Part shown: one piece after another, positions 9,455 to 18,130 of the stretch
How positions within the stretch are numbered: position 1 is the stretch's first letter
How the letters are laid out: each line of letters opens with the position of its first letter
Assembly: GCF_021440195.1 (NCBI RefSeq)
Contig: NZ_JAJTSZ010000005.1
Location: 248,001 to 312,000, forward strand
DNA length: 64,000 bases
DNA from: Dyadobacter sp. CY356
Lineage (GTDB): Bacteria > Bacteroidota > Bacteroidia > Cytophagales > Spirosomataceae
Direction: 5' to 3'
Made by a program: the position numbers and the translations under genes
Notes under the pieces: generated by a model
What the model was told of the DNA's origin: nothing
The model's database searches: none
The model's input: the letters and a program-made list of their open reading frames with translations, nothing else

Positions 9455-9714
9455 TTAAAGAGCTCGATTTTTCTGAAAAAGCTCAACAAGATATTTCATA
9501 TTGGAAAAAGACAGGGAACATTAAAATTCAAAAAAAGATCAAGGAACTCCTATTAGCAATTCAAGAAACACCGTTTCATGGAATTGGAAAACCAGAAGCT
9601 TTAAAATACGAGTTATCTGGCTCCTGGTCTCGAAGGATTGACCATGAGCATAGGATTGTTTATAGTGTAATGGAGAAATTCATTAAAATTGAATCGCTAA
9701 AAGATCATTATTGA
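9451..9714 (+). CDS. yoeB: YoeB/Txe-family mRNA interferase toxin
   Basis: 87 residues from the ATG at 9451, which overlaps the antitoxin stop by four bases (ATGA); an in-frame GTG two codons earlier is less likely. The sequence carries YoeB hallmarks: IKELLLAIQETPFHGIGKPEALKYELSGSWSRRID, then HEHRIVY, and the C-terminal DHY in place of the usual YHY. In YoeB the glutamate of the GKPE segment region, the arginines of SRRI/HRIVY and the terminal His-Tyr form the active site. YoeB cleaves mRNA in the ribosomal A site. All key positions appear present, so an active toxin is expected. Confidence 0.88.
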   Translation: MIKELDFSEKAQQDISYWKKTGNIKIQKKIKELLLAIQETPFHGIGKPEALKYELSGSWSRRIDHEHRIVYSVMEKFIKIESLKDHY

Positions 9715-9844
9715 TTGCTTGGTATCAGTAATAAATATCTTCTTAGATTTTCAAAAGTGGTTTTAATCAACCATAATCTCCCGCTTTTTCATTTCTCCAA
9801 CCCCACTTCTCGACCCATTACCTTTACTTTCCATAAAAACTTCT

Positions 9845-9852
9845 TATTTTTG
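9845..9852 (+). promoter_or_regulatory. -7 box for the DUF4290-murA unit
   Basis: TATTTTTG fits TAnnTTTG and lies 26 nt before the TTG start of the DUF4290 gene, giving a very short 5' leader. It supports the TTG as the true start. Confidence 0.45.
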
Positions 9853-9877
9853 TCAATTCTAAAAATCTTCGAAGCTC

Positions 9878-10633
9878 TTGAAAGAATACGGTAGCAACGT
9901 ACAAAAACTTGCCGACCACATCGTGAAGATGGAGGATAAGGCTAAACGCAATCTCTACGCGCACATATTGATTGAACTCATGCGTCAGATACATCCTAAC
10001 ATGAGGGATAATCAGGATTATACCAACAAACTCTGGGATGACCTATACATCATGTCAGGATTTCAACTGGATGTGGACAGCCCATACCCACCGCCTTCTC
10101 CTGAATCTTTGGGTAAAAAACCTTTGACTGTCGGTTATAACCAGCATAATCTGATGTATCGCCACTATGGCCGGAATATTGATCTGCTGCTTCAAAAAGC
10201 AATTCAGACTGAGAATTCTGAAGACAGACTGGCTTTTGTTTCCTACGTTTTCCGTTTGATGCGTTCGTTTTTTAATACTTGGAATAAGGATAATCCTGAG
10301 GACCACGTATTGATCGGACAGCTTGAATTGTTGACAAAAGGACAACTAAAAGAAGAAATTGATTATATCCGTAAAAACGGCCCTGTTGATGCTGCACCAA
10401 AAGACCGTAACAGCAATCAGGACAGAAACCGCGGAAATCATTCAAACGCTTTCAAAGCACAGCCTAGCCAGGATCGTCAGGGATCGAACAATCCGAACAA
10501 TAACAACAACCGGAATCGCCCGAACAATAACAACAGTAATAAATTCGCAGGCAGAAATAATAATAATAATAATAACAACAACAACAATCGTAACAACAAC
10601 AATAATAACAATCGTAAAAAGCCTGGAATTTAA
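9878..10633 (+). CDS. DUF4290 protein with Asn-rich tail
   Basis: 251 residues starting at TTG; an in-frame stop at 9860-9862 and the absence of an upstream ATG leave no better start. Residues 1 to about 165 form the DUF4290 domain (KEYGSNVQKLADHIVKMEDK..., YGRNIDLLLQKAI), helical and of unknown function, widely conserved in Bacteroidota. The last 80 residues are a low-complexity Asn/Arg/Gln tail built on AAT/AAC codons, ending in a basic RKKPGI. Such tails are probably disordered and may bind RNA or other polyanions. The gene is 59 nt upstream of murA on the same strand, a gene order often kept in the phylum, so a role linked to envelope growth is possible but unproven. Confidence 0.88.
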   Translation: MKEYGSNVQKLADHIVKMEDKAKRNLYAHILIELMRQIHPNMRDNQDYTNKLWDDLYIMSGFQLDVDSPYPPPSPESLGKKPLTVGYNQHNLMYRHYGRNIDLLLQKAIQTENSEDRLAFVSYVFRLMRSFFNTWNKDNPEDHVLIGQLELLTKGQLKEEIDYIRKNGPVDAAPKDRNSNQDRNRGNHSNAFKAQPSQDRQGSNNPNNNNNRNRPNNNNSNKFAGRNNNNNNNNNNNRNNNNNNNRKKPGI

Positions 10634-10692
10634 TGTCCGGCCCAATTTTCTCAACCGGTTTTTAACTTCCATAATACTGCCTGCAACTACCT

Positions 10693-12000
10693 ATGGCTTC
10701 ATTTAAAATAACAGGAGACCGACGCCTGAAAGGTGAAATTGTACCTCAGGGTGCCAAAAACGAAGCATTACAAATTATTTGTGCCGTTCTTCTAACATCA
10801 GAACCGGTTACTATCCATAACATTCCTAATATCCGTGATGTCAATCAGCTTATTGATCTTTTAGGAGATCTGGGCGTCAGAAAAACGCGTTTGAGCGATT
10901 CTTCTGTTCGTTTCGAAGCCAATGATATCAATCTGGATTATCTTGAATCAGATTCTTTCCGTCAGAAAGCCTCGGCTCTTCGTGGTTCCGTGATGTTGCT
11001 TGGGCCAATGCTTGCGCGTTTCCGCAAAGGAAGAATTCCTCGTCCTGGTGGTGATAAAATTGGCAGAAGACGTCTGGATACGCACTTTATTGGTTTCGAA
11101 AAACTGGGTGCAGAATTCAGTTACGACGGTGAAGACGGAGGATTTTACCGTGTTGATGCCAAAAATCTGAAAGGTGCATATATGCTTCTGGACGAAGCTT
11201 CGGTAACCGGAACAGCCAACATTCTGATGGCGGCTGTAATGGCAGAAGGTACCACCACGCTTTATAACGCAGCCTGTGAACCATATCTTCAGCAGCTTTG
11301 TAAAATGCTGAACCGCATGGGTGCGAAAATTTCCGGTATTTCTTCCAACTTACTGGTTATTGAGGGTGTAAGTGAACTGAAAGGAACGGAGCATACCATG
11401 CTTCCGGATATGATCGAGATTGGTAGTTTTATTGGATTGGCGGCTATGACGCAATCCGAAATTACGATCAAAAATTGCCAGATTCCAGAACTAGGAATTA
11501 TCCCTGAAGTTTTCCAGAAACTGGGAATCCAGATGGAATTCCGTGGTGATGATATTTTTATTCCCGCACAGGAAAAATACCGGATGGAAAATTACCTGGA
11601 TGGTTCAACGCTTTCAGTTGCTGATGCACCATGGCCAGGATTTACGCCTGATTTGTTGAGTATTGTTTTAGTCACGGCCACACAGGCGCAGGGAACGGTA
11701 CTGATCCACCAGAAAATGTTCGAAAGTCGTTTGTTCTTCGTTGATAAACTGATTGAAATGGGTGCACAGATTATTCTTTGTGATCCACACCGTGCAACCG
11801 TTATCGGACATAACCGCGAAACACAACTAAGAGGAATCCGTATGACTTCTCCTGATATTCGTGCAGGTGTCGCTTTGCTGATTGCGGCTATGTCTGCAAA
11901 AGGTGTTAGCATTATTGATAATATCGAACAAATTGACCGCGGATACCAAAATATTGACACGCGTTTAAATGCAATCGGTGCAGAAATTGTCCGTTTGTAA
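10693..12000 (+). CDS. murA: UDP-N-acetylglucosamine 1-carboxyvinyltransferase MurA, Cys-to-Asp type
   Basis: 435 residues. MurA transfers enolpyruvate from PEP to UDP-GlcNAc, the first committed step of peptidoglycan synthesis, in the cytoplasm. Lys22 and Asn23 are present (QGAKNEALQ), as are the two inside-out alpha/beta halves and the PDMIEIGSFIGLAA segment. The catalytic loop reads RPGGDKIGRRRLDTHF: Asp121 occupies the position of Cys115 of E. coli MurA. That Cys is the residue alkylated by fosfomycin, and Asp versions (as in mycobacteria and Chlamydia) are active but intrinsically resistant. It probably shares a transcript with the DUF4290 gene and ends at a strong hairpin at 12011-12057. 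Confidence 0.96.
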   Translation: MASFKITGDRRLKGEIVPQGAKNEALQIICAVLLTSEPVTIHNIPNIRDVNQLIDLLGDLGVRKTRLSDSSVRFEANDINLDYLESDSFRQKASALRGSVMLLGPMLARFRKGRIPRPGGDKIGRRRLDTHFIGFEKLGAEFSYDGEDGGFYRVDAKNLKGAYMLLDEASVTGTANILMAAVMAEGTTTLYNAACEPYLQQLCKMLNRMGAKISGISSNLLVIEGVSELKGTEHTMLPDMIEIGSFIGLAAMTQSEITIKNCQIPELGIIPEVFQKLGIQMEFRGDDIFIPAQEKYRMENYLDGSTLSVADAPWPGFTPDLLSIVLVTATQAQGTVLIHQKMFESRLFFVDKLIEMGAQIILCDPHRATVIGHNRETQLRGIRMTSPDIRAGVALLIAAMSAKGVSIIDNIEQIDRGYQNIDTRLNAIGAEIVRL

Positions 12001-12010
12001 AACACTCAAT

Positions 12011-12057
12011 TTATAACAAAGAAAGGCGCTTCGATGAGGCGCCTTTCTTTGTTATAA
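12011..12057. terminator. Strong bidirectional terminator between convergent genes
   Basis: A perfect 19-bp inverted repeat (arms 12011-12029 and 12039-12057) with a 9-nt loop. It lies between murA (plus) and the DUF1080 gene (minus). T-rich flanks on both strands suit termination in both directions. Confidence 0.9.
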
Positions 12058-12080
12058 ATGCATATTTAATTCTGGCAAAC

Positions 12081-12932
12081 CTATTTTTTCTTATAAGTAC
12101 AAGCCGAATTATCTGCTTTCACATAGTAATCTTTATAATTCGTCGCTTTCGGATCCATACAGCCTTTCAGGTTCAGAATTTCCACTTTTCTGAATTCAAC
12201 CGGATGACTTTCGCTTTGCAGGGAAATGGATCCATGATCCAGTAACTTTCCTTCAATTACTTTTTCACTATTCCCGCTCACATTTCCACCGCCCATTTGC
12301 GGTTTATTATAAGCCAAAACCATTTCTCCGTTTGCAAAATGCTGGATTAATGAATCACCCAAAACCAAAACTTCTGCACGTACCCACTGATCTCCGTTAT
12401 ATGTTTTTGAAGTTGAGTTGACACAATGCTGCGTTACCAGTTTGCCATCAATTTCCACATTTGTCCCCGGCGTACATAAGTTACAGGTAGTACGTTTTTT
12501 ACCATCGCCACCAAGTAACTGCACTTCAATGGATATTGGAAAATCCTGATCCTTGCCCATCGTAGCAGCCGGCTGGCCCTGTACCATAATCCCGCTGTTT
12601 CTCCACGCCCAGCCTTCACCTTTTGGTGCTTGTTCACCTACAAAACGGTATTCAACAGCGATACGGTAATAAGAGAAATCACTTTTGTAAAAAATGTGAC
12701 CATATTTTTGTTTGAAATCGTCATACTTATCGTAGCGAACGACCATTTTCCCATCCTCCACCCGGAAAGTATTACCAAAATTGTCGTTCAAATCATAGCC
12801 ACGGATTTTGATATCCCAGCCATCCAGATTTTTTCCGTTAAAAAGCTGCTTCCATTCTTTCTTATCTGCCTGTTTCTGCGCAAAAGCTCCCAGACAAAAA
12901 AGGGTAAGGGCAATACTGAATACTAATTTCAT
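12081..12932 (-). CDS. DUF1080 (3-keto-disaccharide hydrolase-like) secreted protein
   Basis: 283 residues with a signal peptide (MKLVFSIALTLFCLGAFAQ). The DUF1080 concanavalin-like beta-sandwich begins with KEWKQLFNGKNLDGWDIKIRG, the family signature, and continues through NSGIMVQGQ and an EVQLLGGDG segment. Members act on glucans or 3-keto-glycosides; some are now called 3-keto-disaccharide hydrolases. Exact substrate here is unknown. The C-terminal tail (CMDPKATNYKDYYVKADNSACTY) has two cysteines and resembles the short DPxAxNY repeat often found in Bacteroidota exported proteins. It stands alone, convergent with murA. Confidence 0.88.
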   Translation of the reverse strand: MKLVFSIALTLFCLGAFAQKQADKKEWKQLFNGKNLDGWDIKIRGYDLNDNFGNTFRVEDGKMVVRYDKYDDFKQKYGHIFYKSDFSYYRIAVEYRFVGEQAPKGEGWAWRNSGIMVQGQPAATMGKDQDFPISIEVQLLGGDGKKRTTCNLCTPGTNVEIDGKLVTQHCVNSTSKTYNGDQWVRAEVLVLGDSLIQHFANGEMVLAYNKPQMGGGNVSGNSEKVIEGKLLDHGSISLQSESHPVEFRKVEILNLKGCMDPKATNYKDYYVKADNSACTYKKK

Positions 12933-13082
12933 AAAGGTTTATTTATTTAAATGATGTAACATGCTAATTGTGAGACGATAGGAAAGATATATGCGATATA
13001 CGAATTATCCTGCCCTAAATCCTGTTGTATGAAGGCAGATTAAAGCTTACTACTTTGTAAGCTCTGATTTTGTAAATATACT

Positions 13083-14000
13083 ATGAGAACTAAAAATATA
13101 AAGCGTAAAGGACATTCGGAAGACTTTTTTGGTGAATACCGTGACTTTTGGTGGAATGAAGGATTTTTAAATTTACTTGCAAAACGATTACAACTGCATA
13201 CCCATTTTAATTTGCTGGATGTCGGCTGCGGACAATGCCACTGGAGCCGTCTGCTGGTTGATTATCTTGGTTCGCCAGCCAAAGTTTCAGGCGTGGACAA
13301 CGATAAAAAATGGGCAAAGGGAGAAAGTGAACTCCGTAGTTATTTCGAGTCAAAAGGAGTTGATTTTGATTTAAAAAAGGGAGACGCACATCAACTTCCA
13401 TACGAAGATGACACTTTTGACATTGTCACCTGCCAGACCTTGTTGATTCACGTTCAACACCCTAAGGTTGTAATTGATGAAATGAAGCGGGTTTTGAAGC
13501 CTGGTGGCATAATTCTTTGTGTAGAACCAAATAACCTGGTACAAAGTCTGACGCAAAGTTCGGTATCAATGAATGACCCGATTGAAGAAGTGCTGGACCA
13601 TGTAAAATATGCACTGATTTTTGAGCGTGGGAAAAAGAAATTAGGACTTGGCGACAATTCTCTTGGAGACCTTGTTCCCGGATTTCTCGCTCAGGCAGGA
13701 TTTGAACAGGTTGAGGTCCGGCTTTCGGACAAGGCTATTGCCATGTATCCCCCGTATAATACCGAAGAGCAAATTGCTACCATGAAACAGTGGCAAAACG
13801 GAAATACGTGGAGTAATGAGGAGTTTTCTGATTATGATTATTTCAGGGCAATGGGTCAGGAAAATCTTGATTTTTTTGAAAAATATAGAAGAAAATATGC
13901 GCACCTTGGTGAGCGCATGCTGCGCAACATTGACGCTAATAAATACCATTCTGCGGGTGGGGCAATGATGTACGTAATCTCAGGGACGAAGCCAGTATAA
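13083..14000 (+). CDS. Class I SAM-dependent methyltransferase
   Basis: 305 residues. The Rossmann-like SAM-binding fold is clear: motif I LLDVGCGQCHWSRLL (about 44-58), an acidic end of strand 2 (SGVDNDKKW), GDAHQLPYEDDTFDIVTCQT (motif II/III) and MKRVLKPGGIILCVEPNN (post-motif III). This is the UbiE/Methyltransf_11 style. The C-terminal 130 residues are helical and may form the substrate lid. The substrate is not evident. It lies 31 nt upstream of the photolyase gene on the same strand, so the two may be cotranscribed. Confidence 0.88.
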   Translation: MRTKNIKRKGHSEDFFGEYRDFWWNEGFLNLLAKRLQLHTHFNLLDVGCGQCHWSRLLVDYLGSPAKVSGVDNDKKWAKGESELRSYFESKGVDFDLKKGDAHQLPYEDDTFDIVTCQTLLIHVQHPKVVIDEMKRVLKPGGIILCVEPNNLVQSLTQSSVSMNDPIEEVLDHVKYALIFERGKKKLGLGDNSLGDLVPGFLAQAGFEQVEVRLSDKAIAMYPPYNTEEQIATMKQWQNGNTWSNEEFSDYDYFRAMGQENLDFFEKYRRKYAHLGERMLRNIDANKYHSAGGAMMYVISGTKPV

Positions 14001-14031
14001 ATTACTTTCGGTTTAAATTGTAATTAGATTT

Positions 14032-15345
14032 ATGAAAAAAGAGAAAATAGCGATTTTTTGGTACCGCCGCGATTTACGTCTTCATGATAACGCAGGTTTA
14101 TATCGTGCATTAAAATCAGGATTGCCTGTTTTGCCGCTTTTCATATTTGATAAAATTATTCTGGATAAGATTGAGGATAAGGAAGACAGACGGCTCACCT
14201 TTATTTTCGATGCAGTAATTGAATTACAGAAAGGATTAAATAAGCACGGTTCCGACATTCTCGTTCGTTATGGAGCTCCCCTTGATATTTGGAAAGATTT
14301 GATAAATGAATATGATATAGCCGAAGTTTATACGAATAATGATTACGAATCTTACGCAAAAGATCGCGATGGACATGTAAAGGATTTGTTATCACAAAAC
14401 GGGGCATTATTTAAAAGCTTCAAGGATCAGGTTATATTCGAAAAACAGGAAGTTTTGACTGGACAAAATACGGTTTACACTGTTTTTACACCATATAGCA
14501 GAGCATGGAGGGCAAAACTGGATGACTTCTATTTATCTTCCTATCCTACCGAAAAATATTTTTCCAATTTTTTCAAAACTAAATCTCATCCACTCCCTAC
14601 GTATAAGGAAATTGGTTTTGTTGAAACAGATCACACTTTTCCTGACGATGATGTAAAATCTGATCTGATAGAGAAGTATGAAGAAAACCGCAATTACCCG
14701 GCCATACCCGGAACATCAAGGATGGGTATTCATCTTCGTTTTGGAACGATAAGCATCCGTGAGCTGGCAAGAAAGGCTTCTGAACATAGTCAGACTTATT
14801 TAAGTGAGTTAATCTGGCGGGATTTTTATTTTCAGATCTTATGGAATTTTCCTCAGGTTGGTCAGGGAAAAGCCTTTCGTTCTGATTATGACAAAATCAA
14901 ATGGAGAGACAATGAAAAGGAATTTGAACTTTGGTGTCAGGGTAAGACCGGATATCCATTAGTAGATGCAGGTATGCACCAATTGAACGAAACCGGTTTT
15001 ATGCATAACCGAATCAGAATGGTGACTGCAAGCTTTTTAACTAAACATCTTTTGATTGACTGGCGTTGGGGAGAGGCGTATTTCGCTGCAAAATTACTGG
15101 ATTACGATTTTTCCGCGAATAACGGAGGCTGGCAATGGGTAGCAGGATCAGGAACGGACGCAGCACCATATTTCCGGATTTTTAATCCAGAAGCGCAGGC
15201 TGCCAAGTTTGATCCAAAGGGAGAATATATCAAAAAATGGGTTCCGGAACTCAATTCGATGAATTACCCGACACCCATTGTAGATCACAAATTTGCCCGC
15301 GAACGTTGTTTAAAAGCATATAAAGAAGCCCTTGATAATGGTTAA
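14032..15345 (+). CDS. phrB: Cryptochrome/photolyase family DNA repair enzyme (class I)
   Basis: 437 residues. The N-terminal antenna-binding domain starts with IAIFWYRRDLRLHDNAGLYRAL. The C-terminal FAD domain has the hallmarks of class I CPD photolyases: SELIWRDFYFQILWNFP, TGYPLVDAGMHQLNETGFMHNR(I)R, and NNGGWQWVAGSGTDAAPYFRIFNP split over two segments. These contact FAD and the cyclobutane dimer and contain the electron-transfer tryptophans. It splits UV-induced pyrimidine dimers with blue light. Its last codons run into a TTAATGGTTAAT-type repeat. A role as a non-repair cryptochrome cannot be excluded by sequence alone but is less likely. Confidence 0.93.
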   Translation: MKKEKIAIFWYRRDLRLHDNAGLYRALKSGLPVLPLFIFDKIILDKIEDKEDRRLTFIFDAVIELQKGLNKHGSDILVRYGAPLDIWKDLINEYDIAEVYTNNDYESYAKDRDGHVKDLLSQNGALFKSFKDQVIFEKQEVLTGQNTVYTVFTPYSRAWRAKLDDFYLSSYPTEKYFSNFFKTKSHPLPTYKEIGFVETDHTFPDDDVKSDLIEKYEENRNYPAIPGTSRMGIHLRFGTISIRELARKASEHSQTYLSELIWRDFYFQILWNFPQVGQGKAFRSDYDKIKWRDNEKEFELWCQGKTGYPLVDAGMHQLNETGFMHNRIRMVTASFLTKHLLIDWRWGEAYFAAKLLDYDFSANNGGWQWVAGSGTDAAPYFRIFNPEAQAAKFDPKGEYIKKWVPELNSMNYPTPIVDHKFARERCLKAYKEALDNG

Positions 15346-15491
15346 TTGTTATGGGTTAATGGTTAATGATGGAGATAAGAAATATTTGGTCTGATAATAC
15401 TTCTAATCGATAGATTTATCTAACATACCATCAAATTAAGAACCAGCTTACCAACCCCATTAACAATTAACCCTTAACCATTAACAATTAA
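15333..15491. repeat. Intergenic element with inverted TTAATGGTTAAT-type ends
   Basis: From the last codons of the photolyase gene, the words GGTTAATTGTTA and GGGTTAATGGTTAATG appear (15338-15368). Their reverse complements (CCATTAACAATTAACCC..., 15454-15488) appear near the end of the M16 gene. The arms could fold together over about 85 nt. It lies between two convergent genes and may also terminate transcription. Confidence 0.6.
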
Positions 15492-15496
15492 GAATA

Positions 15497-16777
15497 TTAT
15501 TTCCCTCCTACCACTACCTCTATCATTTCTTCCGGCAGCAAATAGGTTGATGCCATCAGCTGAATATCTTCATGCGTAGTTGCGTGAATCTGATCGATGT
15601 ATTTGCTGAAATAATCAGCTGGTAAATTATCAAGCAAAAGAATTTTTTGACGATCTGCAACTTCAAATGCAGTATTTAATGATCCTGCAAATTCTCCCGC
15701 CATGAAATTCTTTACGGTTTGCAATTCATCTTCACCAACAAGCTCTGTTTGCAGACGATACATTTCCTTTTTTATTTCGTCGATTGTTTGCTGCGTAAAT
15801 TCTTTTTTTACATCAGTACCAATCATAAAATAGCCTTCACGGCCTAGTGTGATCATATGCGAGGAAATTCCGTAAGTCAATCCTTTCTCTTCACGGATAT
15901 TCTTCATCAGACGTGACCCGAAATATCCTCCCAGAATTTCATTTGTTACCAGCATCTTGAAATAATCTGGATGTGTTCTGGTAAACAATTTTCTGCCGAT
16001 ACGAATTGTAGATTGTACACTATCCGATTTTTCAACCAGAACCTGTTTCCCCTGATATTCGGTATAGCTGTCATGCTCGATTTCAGTATCATCCGTTTTG
16101 TATTCGAGCTGACCAAAGTAATCGTTGACGAGTTTTACATCCTGATCACTAACCTGCCCGGCCAGTAACAAAGTACGTTTTCCATTTTTGATATGTTTTT
16201 CAAAATGTTCCTGAATCTTAGCCAGAGGTAATTCCTGAATATTTTTTTCTTCCTGACTTTGTCCATATGGATGTTCGCTTCCAAACAATTGTCTGCGGAA
16301 TTCTGTCGTGGCCAGATATGCCGTTTTTTCCTTATTAATTTTAAGATTCTGTAAAGTGATATTCCTCATTTCATCCAGTTCCTTTTCCGGAAAAAGTGGA
16401 TTTTCGATCAGTTCACGTATCAGCGTCAATACTTCCGGCAAAAACCTTGACAGGCAATAAACCACTAGCCCCGAACGATCAGAAGTATGAGTCATATCAA
16501 TAAAAGCACCGATATTATCAAAGGCTTCGCTAAGCGCAGAAGAAGTATATGATTTCGTCCCTTCGGGAAGCATTTTGATGGCAAAAAATGAAGCCCCGGT
16601 TGCAGTTTCATGCCAGTTTCCCGATTCAAAAATACACTCAAAACGTACTACCGGCTGTTCACCAATATTGATTACGTGGAGAGGAATTCCATTATCAAGT
16701 ACATGAGATTGCGGCTCAGGTAAGTTTATGGTTTTGATAATTTTAAAATCAGGAGCTTCGGTCCGGTCGAGTGTCAT
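15497..16777 (-). CDS. M16-family peptidase-like protein lacking the zinc motif
   Basis: 426 residues with the M16 (insulinase/processing peptidase) two-domain layout: an N-terminal domain starting around HVLDNGIPLHVINIGEQPVVRFECIF and a C-terminal M16_C domain. The inverted zinc motif HxxEH, expected after a G-x-A/S-x segment, is replaced by ATGASFFAIKMLPEGT, so zinc binding and catalysis should be absent. Such inactive copies are usually the partner subunit of an active M16 peptidase. No active partner is next to it here. The residues downstream (SSALSEAFDNIGAFID) are as expected for the family. It follows porV on the same strand but behind a terminator hairpin at 16793-16830. Confidence 0.87.
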   Translation of the reverse strand: MTLDRTEAPDFKIIKTINLPEPQSHVLDNGIPLHVINIGEQPVVRFECIFESGNWHETATGASFFAIKMLPEGTKSYTSSALSEAFDNIGAFIDMTHTSDRSGLVVYCLSRFLPEVLTLIRELIENPLFPEKELDEMRNITLQNLKINKEKTAYLATTEFRRQLFGSEHPYGQSQEEKNIQELPLAKIQEHFEKHIKNGKRTLLLAGQVSDQDVKLVNDYFGQLEYKTDDTEIEHDSYTEYQGKQVLVEKSDSVQSTIRIGRKLFTRTHPDYFKMLVTNEILGGYFGSRLMKNIREEKGLTYGISSHMITLGREGYFMIGTDVKKEFTQQTIDEIKKEMYRLQTELVGEDELQTVKNFMAGEFAGSLNTAFEVADRQKILLLDNLPADYFSKYIDQIHATTHEDIQLMASTYLLPEEMIEVVVGGK

Positions 16778-16792
16778 AGTCTTGTATTGATA

Positions 16793-16830
16793 AAAAAGCG
16801 AATGACGTTATGAAACATCATTCGCTTTTT
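16793..16830 (-). terminator. Terminator after porV
   Basis: A 13-bp stem (16793-16805 with 16818-16830, AAAAAGCGAATGA / TCATTCGCTTTTT) in the gap between porV and the M16 gene. On the minus strand the T-run belongs to the hairpin end. Confidence 0.75.
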
Positions 16831-16854
16831 ATTAATTAATATGAAGTAAAGATA

Positions 16855-18021
16855 TTAGTTGCTGTCACTAACATCAAGTTTTTCTGCTTTGTTTAAACTC
16901 AAACCAAGTGTGATACGCAGGGTTTGTGCCAATGGGCTGTTTTGAACAACCGGGAACATGTAAGCAAAGTCAACAGAATAACGTTCCAGGAATTTGGCAC
17001 CTACACCAGCCGTAAAAAACTTACGGTCGCCCTTGTTTTTATTTTCACTGAAATATCCTGCGCGAAGTGCGAAAATGTCGTTGTACCAATATTCAGCACC
17101 AACAGCAATCGCAACTTCCTGAAGTTCTTCTTTGAAACCGTCCGGTGCATCCGAGAATGAACCAAAAGCCCCTGAAAGTGCTCCTTTTGTATAATTGGTA
17201 TTAACGGCTCCTTTTGATGGTGTTGGCACCATCAGTTTACTTGCGTCAACAATAAAATTAAATTTGTTTCTACCATCAGCGGAGAAAGATAGTCCACCAC
17301 CAAGTTTCAGGTTTGTTGGAATAAAGCTTTCCGTTTCAGTTCCTGAACCGTAGTTTACTTTACCTCCCAGGTTGGACAAAACAGCTCCCAACGACCAGGT
17401 CAGCTCGCTGCCTGTATCTTCATTTTTGATTTGTTTGCGATAGTAAGCACTGATATCACCAGCAACCGTACGAGCCGGACGAAGCGAAACACCTTGTACA
17501 ACAGCCGTTCCTGCAAGGTTAGACGAGATATATTTCAGCGTCAAACCCATCGAGAAATTTTTCCCAAGCTGGCGTGAATACGTACCGCTGATGGCTACTT
17601 CTCTTGAATTGAAAGTACCCAGCTGGGTTCCAACCCCGTTGCGCAAGTCAAGCTCGCCACCGTTAAAGAAGTTAACAGAACCGGCAATGGCCTGATCTTT
17701 TCCTATTTTCTTGTAAGCCGTAAGATAACCCAGCCACATGTCATCAACCAGGTTACGTAACCATGGTGTATAAGAAGCTGAAACTCCAAAATCCTTTTGT
17801 GCGTAAGGAAGTTTTGCAGCGTTCCAGTAGGTAGCATTTGCGTCAGCACTTAGTGCAACACCTGCTTCACCCATACCGGCACTACGTGCGTCAGGTGCAA
17901 AAGTTAAAAATGATAGAGGTGAAGTCGGTATTCTACGCGTTGTGTCCACTGTGGACTGAGCAAGCAAAACACTCGTTGACAAAATGAGTAATGAAGATAC
18001 ACTTAAAAAAAATAGTCTCAT
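16855..18021 (-). CDS. porV: T9SS outer-membrane protein PorV (LptO)
   Basis: 388 residues with a signal peptide and a FadL-like beta-barrel. The mature N terminus reads TSPLSFLTFAPDARSAGMGEAGVALSADANATYWNAAKLPYA, which is the PorV signature. PorV accepts T9SS cargo from the SprA channel and delivers it to the PorU sortase at the cell surface. The gene lies 109 nt downstream of porU on the same strand, the usual order. The C-terminal barrel strand ends with QTLRITLGLSLNKAEK. Identification is firm. Confidence 0.95.
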   Translation of the reverse strand: MRLFFLSVSSLLILSTSVLLAQSTVDTTRRIPTSPLSFLTFAPDARSAGMGEAGVALSADANATYWNAAKLPYAQKDFGVSASYTPWLRNLVDDMWLGYLTAYKKIGKDQAIAGSVNFFNGGELDLRNGVGTQLGTFNSREVAISGTYSRQLGKNFSMGLTLKYISSNLAGTAVVQGVSLRPARTVAGDISAYYRKQIKNEDTGSELTWSLGAVLSNLGGKVNYGSGTETESFIPTNLKLGGGLSFSADGRNKFNFIVDASKLMVPTPSKGAVNTNYTKGALSGAFGSFSDAPDGFKEELQEVAIAVGAEYWYNDIFALRAGYFSENKNKGDRKFFTAGVGAKFLERYSVDFAYMFPVVQNSPLAQTLRITLGLSLNKAEKLDVSDSN

Positions 18022-18130
18022 ATTTATTGGATTTGCGATAGGAAGTGGTGTTAGTCTACTTCTTTTAAAGGGTCAAAAATACGATGAAAGATATTTAATA
18101 CTATAATTAAATTACAAGATTTATTATTCG

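Noticed and set aside
10359..10706. Plus-strand frame overlapping the DUF4290 Asn tract
   Set aside because: Ile/Thr-rich shift of the AAT/AAC repeat; no coding signals.
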